Of a DNA stretch of 64,000 bases, positions 1 through 9,978 are shown piece by piece. Origin of the DNA: Theocolax elegans (lineage: Eukaryota > Arthropoda > Insecta > Hymenoptera > Cerocephalidae). Positions within the stretch are counted from its first letter, which is position 1. Every line of letters starts with the position of its first letter. The DNA lies in assembly GCA_026168455.1 (NCBI GenBank), contig CM047429.1, forward strand, positions 5,111,125-5,175,124. The letters are read 5' to 3'. A program made the position numbers and the translations under genes. The notes below the pieces were generated by a model, which saw only the letters and a program-made list of their open reading frames with translations, had not been told where the DNA came from and did not search any database.

Positions 1-1671
1 TTGGGGAAAGTAGAAATAATACTCAGAACGATATTGAAAGAGAAAATGAAAATGATAAAATTTTAACTGTCAAAATAAAATCAAATAGAAAGAAAAGTCC
101 GGTAAATAGATATGGCAATCCAGTATCACATTTCATTTATATAAATTATATTCATGCAAATGTACCGAATATATTTGAGGAGGCGATAAATTCGAAAGAT
201 TATAAACAATGGCAAATTGCGATGGATTCTGAGATAAATAGTCTTAAGAAAAATAATACTTGGCAAATTGTTGAAAAGCCAAAAGACAAAAAAATAATTG
301 ATGTAAAATGGGTCTATAAAAAGAAAAATAACAATATTTATAAAGCGAGATTAGTTGTAAGGGGATTCCAATAAAAAGATTATTTAGAAAATGTTTATTC
401 TCCAGTAGGTAAAATGCAAACTTTGAAAATTTTATTGTCCTACAGTTGCAAAAATAATTTATTTATAGAACAAATGGATGTAGAGACAGCTTTTTTAAAT
501 GACGATGTAAAAACTGAAGTGTATGTAAATGAACCGAAAGGTTATGAAACTGGTGACAATAAAGTTTGGAAGTTGCAAAAGGCTTTATACGGTTTGAGAG
601 AAAGCCCAAGGGCTTGGTATGATTGTTTCCATAAATTCATTGAAAGTTTAAACTTTGTGAGAAGCAACTACGATTACTGTCTTTATGTAAATAATACAAG
701 TAAAGATCATATATATATTAGTATTTGTTGATGATCTTTTAATCTGTTGCCAAGACAAACATAAAATAAGTCAAGTCAAAACTAGTCTATTGAAAAAATT
801 TGCAATGAAAGATTTAGGAAAAATTGAAAGTTATATTGGTATTGATATAGATTATAGTGAAAATAGAAATAAAATGACCTTAAGTCAAACAAATTATATT
901 GAATCTTTAGCTATAAAATACAATCTAGAAAATGCAAAACTATATGATACTCCAATGGAGTCAAATCTAAAACTAGAACAAGCAATTGAGATTGATGAAA
1001 ATATAAAATACAGAAATTTAATTGGTGAATTATTATATATAAGTACAGGCACAAGGCCAGATATATCATATAGCGTAAATTACTTAAGTCAATACCAAAA
1101 TTGTTATGATCAAACGCATTATAAATATGCAATGAGAATTTTAAAGTATTTGTATAAAACTAAAGACTTAAAATTAACTTACTGCGAAAATGTTAATACA
1201 GAAATACTAGATTGTATGGTAGATTCTGATTATGCAGGTGATAGTGTAGATAGAAAATCTACAACAGGTTTTGTAATTAGATTATTTGGTAACTTAATTT
1301 TTTGGATAACACATAAACAAACATCGGTAACAAAATGTTCAACTTTCGCAGAATACACTGCTATGTCAGAAGCAATAACAGAAGTACTGTTTCTTAGAAA
1401 TTTGTTAAGTGAATCATTTGATGTAAAATTCGACAAACCAATTAACATGTACGAGGATAACTCAGGAGCAATTGCGATTGCTAAATACGGAAATTTTACA
1501 AAAAACTCGAAGCACATTGAAGTGCAATATCATTTCATAAATGAAAATTATGAAAACGGAATTATCAACATTGTAAAAATAGATTCAAATTCAAACTTAG
1601 CAGATATGCTGACTAAAAGTCTAGATAAAATCAAGTTTTTGAAAAACAGACAAGCGTTAAGATTGTTATAA
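1..1671 (+). pseudogene. Ty1/copia retrotransposon pol fragment (RT-RNase H), broken
   Basis: This is the 3' half of a copia-type polyprotein, cut by the window start. The frame is open from base 3 and contains the classic copia reverse-transcriptase opening (EAINSKDYKQW, then NTWQIVEKP, VKWVYKKK and ARLVVRGFQ). The core follows (QMDVETAFLN, KALYGLRESPRAWY, FVDDLLICC), then RNase H (MVDSDYAGD, DRKSTTGFV, SKHIEV, ADMLTKSL). Two lesions are visible. A TAA at 372-374 replaces the Gln codon usual after GFQ. A frameshift near 705-720 separates the part ending in HIYISIC from the FVDDLL motif. The downstream frame is then open to 1671. The element is inactive but not very old. Integrase and gag would lie left of the window. 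Family assignment is firm; lineage within copia is not determined. Confidence 0.93.
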
Positions 1672-1717
1672 ATTGCGAAAAGTAGATAATGTTTGTATGA
1701 AATCACGATCATAAAAT

Positions 1718-2023
1718 TTAGGAGGCATGTTGTAATATGTAAATATATATGATCGTTATATTACTCCGAAATGGTACATGTCACGCCATCTATTGGTTTA
1801 CAACGATATTGTGCAGTCATACGAGCTCACGCGAGAGCAAGCGTACCGCGCATGTCTCGCGTCTATACTCTAAGCGCCTATTATGTACTATACCCTTAAA
1901 AGACTCTACGCCAAGACTCCGATGTAGTCGGACGTGCCAACAGGCTTTTGCCACTCTATTATTAGATTATATTATATTATTACTAAGACCTCACAGAGTA
2001 TTTTTTACTCCACCACTCCAACA
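1718..2023 (+). repeat. Probable copia polypurine tract and 3' LTR
   Basis: A purine-rich tract (TTAGGAGGCA, 1718-1727) lies about 50 bp after the copia stop codon, where the plus-strand primer of such elements is expected. A possible LTR starts at 1728 with TGTTG and ends near 2023 with CAACA, forming the usual short inverted ends. The partner 5' LTR is outside the window, so the right border is a guess. Confidence 0.4.
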
Positions 2024-2169
2024 GGCTCGAATACCGCAGAAGTGGCTGTGGCTTAGGCGTGCATAATGCCGAATATCGGAGGATTAAAGCAGCCAAGTCG
2101 GGTGCTCCTACCGACAGTGATAAGCTATGTAACAAATGACAAATGTCCTAAGAAATAATGTTAACTTAA

Positions 2170-2897
2170 TATGTGCCTTTTGCGTGTAGAACTATGTCAC
2201 ATATCTCCCTATCTGTGATCACGGGAATCGCTCCTATTAATCTTTTGGCTATAGAGAAGGCTGATACGTTCAGAGAAGGTCGACGTACGTTACGAAGTAT
2301 TTGTGAAACAGCACGTGACTGTAACTTTTGCTGGTCATGGAGCACTGCCGTAAAGTGGCAGCAGATATGGGATTCTCCCAGCGAGGATTGCTGAACCCCT
2401 GCGTCTTCCCAGATATGGCGTAATAGATGAGTAGAAAGCACGGCTATGTAACATTTTATTTGACCCAGGTACTTACTGGTCATGGTCGTTTAGCTGCACA
2501 TTTACACTATATATGGGAGTGTAGAGTCATGACCTGCCGTGGTGTCGTCGAAGACGTGGAAGACGTCGTGTCTTGGTGTCCACGGTTTCTTATGTATGGG
2601 TCCTTTAACTGCAGAGGATATTGGAATATGTCTTCTTAATTCACACGAGGGTTGGAATGTCGTCGGTTGGTTTTATCTTTGTAGCATCCATTATTGAGCA
2701 ACTTAATTACGTCAGGAAAGGCGAAATGTAGTGTGACCGCCACTCAGGAAGTAATGCCTTGTGGTTTCCGAAAGGGAAAGAGCAGTCGAGAGGAGGAACC
2801 CTGCTACAAAGAAATGGCAGGGTGGTTGTTTAGTGGATACTGGACATGTCGACAAAGTGCCACAATCTATGCTTAAAGAGCATCTTGCCACCGCTTC
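2170..2897 (+). pseudogene. R1-clade (Waldo-like) LINE, C-terminal ORF2 and 3' UTR remnant
   Basis: Translated fragments match the region after the reverse transcriptase of R1-clade LINEs: CRTMSHISLSVITGIAPINL, FREGRR, and SRKHGYVTFYLTQVLTGHG. The same order occurs in the better preserved minus-strand copy at 12576-13931 (AYRTVSDIALSVVAGTAPF, YREGGRR, SRKHGFVSFQLTQVLIGHG). The cysteine-rich end is still recognisable (CRVMTCRGVVEDVEDVVSWC). Several stops and frameshifts are present. The last 100 bp resemble the 3' UTR of the second copy, with shared blocks around TTTAGTGG and TGTCGA and a TGC-TTAA-GCAT-like stretch before the A-rich end. The element then runs into an (ACAY)n tract. It is a dead, 5'-truncated copy. 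Confidence 0.8.
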
Positions 2898-2960
2898 AAA
2901 AACACATAAACCCACACGCACATATACGCACACACACACACTCACGCATGCACAAACACT
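2898..2960 (+). repeat. (ACAY)n microsatellite at the LINE 3' end
   Basis: An A-rich junction is followed by about 60 bp of ACAC/ACGC/ACAT units. It directly abuts the 3' end of the R1-clade LINE remnant, as expected for an element that targets such repeats. Confidence 0.85.
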
Positions 2961-3395
2961 TGAGGGAAGCCGGACGATAGTCGCCGGACGCATGAAAAAT
3001 TTTAATTATTATTTTGATTTTCATTATTTCACTGCCAGTGATCCGGATTGCCTGCAGGTTATCAGGGCATTGTCTACTGGGAAGTTTGCGTGTCATTCTT
3101 CACCCTTCATCACCCTCACCCCTTAACTTTCACATTAACCCTTCATGTACTAATATAACATATATAAGAATAACAGTTGGACGGACACCGGACTGACGCT
3201 ATTTGAGAAAACTATTTGGTAAATGTAGGAATACAAAAAAAACTCACTCAAAGCTGCACTTCAATAAATGTTGATTGCAGATGCAGGCATCGAGAAATCA
3301 AGTTGAGGAAACATCTTACATTATCTAATCATTTTTAAGTAAGACTAAGGATATACATAATTGATTAAAAAGTTGAATGAATAATAAAAACGGGT

Positions 3396-3615
3396 TGGAG
3401 GCCTGCGATGGCTCGGTCGGTAGGGCGTCGGGCTCGTAATCTGGAGGTCCCAGGTTCGATTCCCGGCCCCGGCCGATTGATACAAGCACAACTGGCGAAT
3501 GTATTTTCAACAAGTGCTTTCTTCACCAAGACATCGTAGGACCTCCGTCGCTGATTAGCACCGGTTTGGGAGCATAAAAAGAGCGACGTTAAAATAATAA
3601 AAAAAAAAATAATAA
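3396..3615 (+). mobile_element. tRNA-derived SINE, full length, copy 1
   Basis: The head is tRNA-like, with an A box at TGGCTCGGTCGGTAGGGCG and a B box at GGTTCGATTCC. The anticodon-loop-like segment CTCGTAA would read CGT, a tRNA-Thr-like head. It is followed by a roughly 130-bp unrelated body (GCGAATGTATTTTCAAC, GATTAGCACCGG, GAGCGACGTTAAAA) and an A-rich tail. The copy is flanked by perfect 13-bp direct repeats AATAAAAACGGGT at 3383-3395 and 3616-3628, the mark of LINE-driven insertion. The same body occurs at 28262-28418 and 54283-54500. It has no coding capacity. The LINE that mobilises it is not known from this sequence. Confidence 0.9.
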
Positions 3616-3628
3616 AATAAAAACGGGT

Positions 3629-4199
3629 ACTCCTTCTAAAAATGTGTAATTTAGCAGACAAAAGAATAAGAGAAAATTTAGGTACATAGTTTGAAATCGC
3701 GGCAATAGGTAGCGATGCTAAAAGTGGTTAGCTTTTTAAATTATATTAAAAGTTGTCTACATCTATTTACAATTATTGTAGTTGAAGATAAATATTTTAT
3801 CAAATGATTCTACTAATTTAAAAAGATTTTAATATACTAAACTACATGAACTTCCTGTACAGATTATCGACCGACGAATTCGTGGTAGATTAGGCCATCG
3901 ACTATACAAGGTCTGAACAGCGATCGTGCCGTTGGCCACGCGCATCTCGTATACTCGATTACGTGATATAACTTTCAGCGAATGCATTTAGTGTTGATAG
4001 GATTAGGATCGACATGATGGGGTTAAGTACGACATACTGTTTGAGATCGTAATTTTTATATTCTGATAGTATTTTAATATAAATTAAGCTTTTGTACCTC
4101 TAATTTACTTAAAATACATATTAGAAATATGCTTCTGCTACATTTTCAAGCGGTCGATGTGTTAAATAATGTAATAATGCATATATCGATTAAAAATAG
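3629..4199. other. AT-rich interval without recognisable gene
   Basis: I see no open frame with family resemblance here. A less AT-rich patch around 3865-3970 has no identified function. Confidence 0.6.
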
Positions 4200-7030
4200 C
4201 GGGCTCCGAGGAGGGCTCGTCAATTGTTATTTTTAGAAACATTAAAAATCAAGCCGCTTGTGGTGATGTGTACAGAGACGTGGAACTTAATGCATTGTAA
4301 ATTTTGGCAATTGCAAGATTATAAAATCTTCTATAACCACAGTAAAAATAATAAAGCCGTGGGTGTAGTTATGTACATAAAACAAGAAATTAGAGAAACA
4401 ACTATTATAGAAGAAATTAATAAAGTTAAGTTTTTGAATTCAAATATAACTACAAAAAATAGAAAAACTATTAAAATAACAGCAACATACAGATGCCATA
4501 ATGTTGATAAATATGATTATATTAAAGCGTTGGAAGCTATTATAGTAAAAAACAAGAATATTAAAAATCATTGTATAGTGGGTGATTTTAATATAGAGTT
4601 ACTCGATAAGGAATCAATTGCCACAAATGAGCATTTAAATAATTTCATTGAAAATAATTATGTTCCAATGTTTAGAAAAATCACTAGACCAAAGATTAAT
4701 ACTGATGATGGATCTTGTATAGATAATATTATTGTTAAATTAAATTTATGTAAATTAAATGTAAATTCATTTAATGTTTTAACTACTTTTACTGATCACT
4801 ATCCACTATTTGCAGCATTAGAAGCTAACTTGGAAATAGGAAAGAGCAATAACACATGTAAATCACAGGTAAATTACAAAATTTTAGACAAAGAAAAATT
4901 ACTTCTTGTTTAGCCAAAGAAAAATTATATTTTAATTATAAAAATGACCCGAATAATATAAATAAGAAAGAGTTGTATCATAAGTACATCAAAGTATTGA
5001 ACAAAGTTATTTATAAGGCTAAATTGGATTATGAAAAAAAGGAATTTCAAAAAATTGGGAATAATAGCAAAAAACTGTGGAAATTTATTAAGAGTAAAAT
5101 AAATAAAAACACTGAAACATCTAGTGATACCATACAGTTTATAGAATATGATAACATTAAAACTATTAATACTTTTGAAATGGCAGAAATGTTAAATAAG
5201 TTCTTTAAAGATATTGATCCAAATTTAGCGAATAATATAAGAGTATCTAATAGCTATAAAGCTCAGCCACTAAAAGTTAACAATCAATCTATTTTTATAT
5301 TGCCAACAAATACAATAGAAATAAGAAAAATTGTATCAGAAATAAAAGATACATCTAGAGGTTGTGACAAAATAAATACTAAATTGTTGAACCATTTTAT
5401 TAAATATATTGATGTAACTCTGTAAAATATTTTTAATGTTTGTATTAGCAAAGCAATTTGGCCAATGGCTCTAAAAAAAGCGGAAATCGTTCCAATTTAC
5501 AAAGATGGAGAAAAATCAACGCCGAATAATTACAGACCAATATCTTTATTTTCGAATTTGGCTAAAATACTGGAAAAAATTATCCATGCCAAATTAATTG
5601 GTTTTCTCAATGAATCCAAAATTATATCGAATAAGCAATACGGATTGTTAAGAAATAAAAGTACGAATAATGCCTTGAATTTTATAACTAATTATCTATA
5701 CAATAAAATTGATGATAATAAACCTACTATCTCTACATTTCTAGATTTGGCGAAAGCTTTTGATACAGTGAATCATGATAAATTGCTTACAAAACTCGAA
5801 ACTTATGGTATCAGAGGTCAAATGCATAATTTGATGAAAGATTATATATCCAATAGATATCAAGTAGTGAAACTTAGAAATGTTAAGAGCACTAGTATGC
5901 TAATAAAAATGGAAGTCCCACAGGGCACTATTCTTGGACCATTACTATTTGTGATTTATATTAATGATCTCTTGGACATCATATCGGACTATTGCATAAT
6001 ACTATCGTACGCGGATGATACAGTTTGGTTAAGCTCAGACACAGATTGGCAGAGCTGTATTACGGCAATGAACAGTTGTCTTGATAAAGTTTGTGATTGG
6101 ATTGCGGCTAATGACTTATCTCTAAATGTGTCTAAGACTGTGTTTATCCCTTACGGTAGCTATAGAGACAGTATTCCTAAATTGCTCAACGTAAATATTA
6201 AAGTAAGCCCGATAAAAAGAGCAGAATATACAAAGTATTTGGGGGTAATGATTGATAGTCATTTAAAATGGAACTATCATGTGGAATATGTAGTAAAGAA
6301 GGCTAGATACTTGCTTTTTATTTTTAGGAAATTATCAAATATCTTGAATCTAAATTCTAAACTTCAGATCTATTATGCATTTTTTAATAGTATAATATCT
6401 TATGGAATTATTGCATGGGGTGGAGCATACGGTAATGTTTTTGAAGCCAATAGAATCGTTACAAAAAAGGATATAAAAATAATTTTTGGAGATATTCAAG
6501 ATACTCTTATTTTTTTAAATATTAAACAACTTTTTATTTCAAATGCCATATGCTACTACTATTAAGATATGAAATCCAAGTATCTTGATTCAACTAGTAA
6601 AACAAGAAATAAAATTTTACATTTACCAGCAATTAAGAAAAGTATTAGTTACAAAAGTAGTGAATTTAATGCTACTAAATATTTTAATAAACCTCCAAAG
6701 GAGCTTAAAATATTGAATCTAAGGAAAAAAGTATTAAAGCTAAAATAAGCGACTATATAAGAAAAAGTAATTAATTTTAAAGAAAATTTATTTACGTTAT
6801 GATAATTAACATATGTAAATGGAATTTAATTATGTTGCGAAATTGAAAAGTATTATAGTTTTAAGGTATATTTGTTATTAATTTTAATCCTAATTTTTAG
6901 AACCAGACCTATGTACAGATACTTGATGTATCTCTATAGGATGTATGTTATGTCGGATACATGTTTTTTTGTATATCTAGATTTTAGCTACGTATTGTAT
7001 TCTGGTTAATAAATAAATAAATAAATAAAT
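4200..7030 (+). pseudogene. 5'-truncated LINE of the CR1/Jockey group (APE endonuclease + RT)
   Basis: An endonuclease domain of the APE type comes first (MCTETWN, GDFNIELLD, SCIDNIIV, FTDHYPLF; 4224-4913). Reverse transcriptase follows (VPIYKDGEKSTPNNYRPISL, LDLAKAFDTVNHDKL, VPQGTILGPLLFVIYINDL, and catalytic YADDT; about 5430-6400). A C-terminal tail (FNKPPKELKILNLRKK) follows. Defects are a frameshift at about 4911, an in-frame stop at 5423-5425 and a stop at 6563-6565; after the last, homology continues to 6747. The 3' UTR ends in (TAAA)n at 7007-7030, and the start lies inside the endonuclease, so the copy is 5' truncated. The RT style points to the CR1/L2/Crack-like branch, but I cannot separate these by eye. 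Confidence 0.88.
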
Positions 7031-7929
7031 ATTACTTGTATCAGCATAGTATTTAATTCAGGTATGGCATCCCTTGAAGGCATTACCATTATTAGTAGTT
7101 TTAATGATAATTATAATAGAACTCATAGAAAAGCCAGGTTGAGACAAAAAAACACTTAGAATCCTTTTGATGAAAAAATATCCAATTACAGTAATGATAA
7201 AAAAATTAGAATAAATCATTTTTTACTGCATTTGTTGCAATGAGAAAATGATTTTAGTGTCGCTTGTTATCGACTATGGTGATTACATCGCATAGTTTTT
7301 TTCTCTAATTTGGTCTGCTATCAAAAGATTTTTTAATACATCAATTATTTTCCAGTACTTTGTTTAATTATTTTGTTGTCGCATTATTTCGTTAGATTTT
7401 GTTTTATTTGTTCTTTAACCACTACATCCATCTTTGTCAAGTTGTCATGAGACGCTTTTACTAATAGTAGGAAAGTCTTTCCCGAGAAGATAGGTGTAGT
7501 GGAATATTCCTTTGGATATTCGTTGCATTCAGGCAACATCGCATATATTTTCACATCAAATGTTCCCTATGCCTCGCTCAAGTTCTGGATTGTGGAAAAG
7601 CATCCCCAAAATACCTTGTGGATGGTCGCTAAACCAAGTACTAAATGCAGCAAATGCTGCTATACTTAGGTGATCAACTGACTTATTAGTTTTTGATGTA
7701 AAGAATCTTTTTTGATATTATAAGTTTATGCATCAACTTTGCTTTTCTAGGTTTGTAAGTTTTTTTGACGCATTTATAATTGTTTTACGCATTGCTAGTA
7801 GTTTTTACAATATATTTAAATATTATAGTTGTTTTCAGTTAGGTTAGTTTGCCTTTTAGGTTTATTTATTATATGTTAGCACCATTTTAATACTGCCATT
7901 GCCTAGTTAGTCTTAATTTTTCCTAGGAG
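7031..7929. other. AT-rich interval without recognisable gene
   Basis: No convincing open frame or repeat was recognised between the LINE 3' end and the next, opposite-strand LINE remnant. Confidence 0.55.
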
Positions 7930-8525
7930 GTGACGCGGAAGCCCTAGCTCAGGGACGTGCCTGTCAAGCACTCAGGCTTGTTTGCCCATTATGCTATTGC
8001 TCCATTTACTGGTTTCTACTTTGATCTTCCTTAATAATACCTTAGATAACCTTCCAATTGGATGCCAGACTGTATTCCGTTACTTCTTTTATCTTTAGTA
8101 GAGTCCTTTGATACACCCTCGTTCTGGTGCCTACCAAAGCTGGGTATTGACAAAGGTGTACCGTTGTTTTGCTTTCCATTTACACTATCTGCATTTGCTG
8201 GAGGTACGGAGTCCCATCTTTTTAGATGGTAGCGTACATTCCATTGCTCTGTTAACCAACCTGTCATTAACCTAGGCCTTCTTCTGCTTTCGTATCCATT
8301 CCTCTGGCGGGTATTTCTTATAAAAATCCTCATTTGTCTACAACCTTTTTCCTTATTCAAATTTGTTGTTAACTCATTCCTGAACCAAATTTTTGTAATC
8401 CTTTTTATCTTACAAGCATGCATGGCGACAATGCACTGCTTTGCCCTGCTTCTTCCTTCCTATTATTCCAGAGTGCCCTGGCACCCAAAGTAAGTTTACT
8501 TCGTTTTTCTCTGCCAGGGCCTCCA

Positions 8526-9978
8526 ACTTGGCGGAATCCTGTTCTCAGATTTCCTGAGTTGGGAGAGGGTGAGTGACTCGGCCCCCAATTCCGAGGGTCC
8601 GATATAGACCTCCTGCGATAGTGGAGGAAGAGGATTGCCACTAGTGCGCCTCGAAATCGTGTTGCTTCGTCGAGCCTATGTCGGCGATCAACTGTTTAAC
8701 ATGCGATATTTCTTGGTTACTAACACGCTTGGTTATCGAAAATATGCCGTTAACGATTCTGCTATTCATCTGGGCGAACTCGTCAAGGGAGACTCTACCT
8801 AGGGATGAAGGGACGGCCGCTAAATCAAAGTAGACATCCTTCGGGGTGTACTACGTGCAGCGTCAAAATACTGAGGCGGGCCTTTCGAGGTCTGCCTTGG
8901 GGCACATCCGGACCGAAGTAGTTTCTCATCCAGACGAGTCGCTGGGATGTCTCATAGAAGGGTGTCCCTTTCATCAAAATTCTCTTCGTATAAAGTCAGT
9001 AGGTCGAGATGTGATACACATCCGAACTGAAGGCTTTGCGTTGAGTGAGATGTTAAAAACACCGTTGCGTACAAGCTTTTGCTTGTACGCAATTTTTCTC
9101 TCTTTCAAGGGATTTTTCGAACGGTATCCCTTGGAAGGCTTATGGAAGGATTGTCGAACGTTTTACCTTTCATAAGCAATAGCGTACAAGCCTTTTGGTT
9201 TGTACGTTTTTTTCTCTTTCAGGGGATTTTCGAACGGTATCCCTTGGAAGGCTTATGGAAGGATTGTCGAATGTTTTACCTTTCATAAGCAATAGCGTAC
9301 AAGCCTTTTGGTTTGTACGCTTTTTTCTCTTTCAGGGGATTTTTGAACGGTATCCCTTGGAGAGCTCGTGAAGGGAGTGACAATGCTTTACCCTTCACGA
9401 ACAGTCGAACGTTAGGCTACCTACCGCAAAAACTCCTCGGGGATCCGGGGAGTAATAGGGAGGCGTGCTTCGGCATGTCGACAGTTGGACCAGGATGACT
9501 TTACTCTGGTACGCAGGGACTGGGATCCGAGCCCCACGTTGGCGTACCTCTGAGTCGAAAGTGAAACGCCAGCGTGTCCCCAGTATTGGGTTGGACTCTG
9601 CGGGGTGTGTGGTTGCAAGCAGGCTTGACGGGTGAAGCGATTTGACCCGGATGCTGCTTATGTTCGAAAGCAGAAGACGGCGGGGAGCTAAACACCGCCG
9701 AATTCTTACCAAGAATTACGACTCTAGGCTAGCCGTGTAATGCGGTGGGCTGTAGTAAGGAGTTTTGGTACACTTAGTGGCCTCTCATCGAGGTTAATCG
9801 ATGCCGTTGGGGCTCTCATGAGAGCCTCACTTTTCGTTGGGGAAGCTTTAGGCACCATCGCCGACAAGGGAAACCGATGAGCTGTGGGGCTTGTTGACGA
9901 GGGCTCCGGGGCAGCAAATACTGCGGATTGATGCGGTGATATTGCCCTAAGGAAAGACTCTAAGACAGTCATAGAATA
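8526..9978. mobile_element. Unclassified 1453-bp insertion with 15-bp target duplications
   Basis: The 15-mer CTGCCAGGGCCTCCA occurs at 8511-8525 and again at 9979-9993. Removing the interval plus one copy restores the RNase H reading frame of the surrounding LINE, so the borders are exact. There is no poly-A tail at either end. The insert contains about three roughly 115-bp tandem repeats with hairpins (9067-9408), a GC-rich, stem-rich domain (9410-9720), and minus-strand frames. One of these frames, about 66 codons, reads VYFDLAAVPSSLGRVSLDEF and onward (8853-8648); another is serine/proline-rich (9724-9999). I do not recognise the family. A 14-15 bp duplication suggests LINE-type machinery; a non-autonomous retroelement is possible. 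Confidence 0.75.
9067..9408 (+). repeat. Three tandem ~115-bp repeats containing hairpins
   Basis: Units begin near 9067, 9183 and 9295 with GCGTACAAGC. Each contains three short inverted repeats. GCGTACAAGCC pairs with GGTTTGTACGC, CAAGGGAT pairs with ATCCCTTG, and GCTTATGGAAGG pairs with CCTTTCATAAGC. The third unit has diverged in its last hairpin (GAGCTCGTGAAGGG pairing with CCCTTCACGA). The stems are kept while sequences vary, for example CTTATGGAAGG against CTCGTGAAGGG. Confidence 0.85.

Noticed and set aside
3405..3480. tRNA-like sequence with A and B boxes
   Set aside because: It is the head of a SINE: it is followed by the same unrelated body in three places, ends in an A-rich tail and is flanked by target repeats. 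It is not a tRNA gene.
9410..9720. HDV-like or other ribozyme
   Set aside because: GC-rich and stem-rich, but I could not arrange the nested pseudoknot of an HDV-type ribozyme or place a cleavage site at the insert border.
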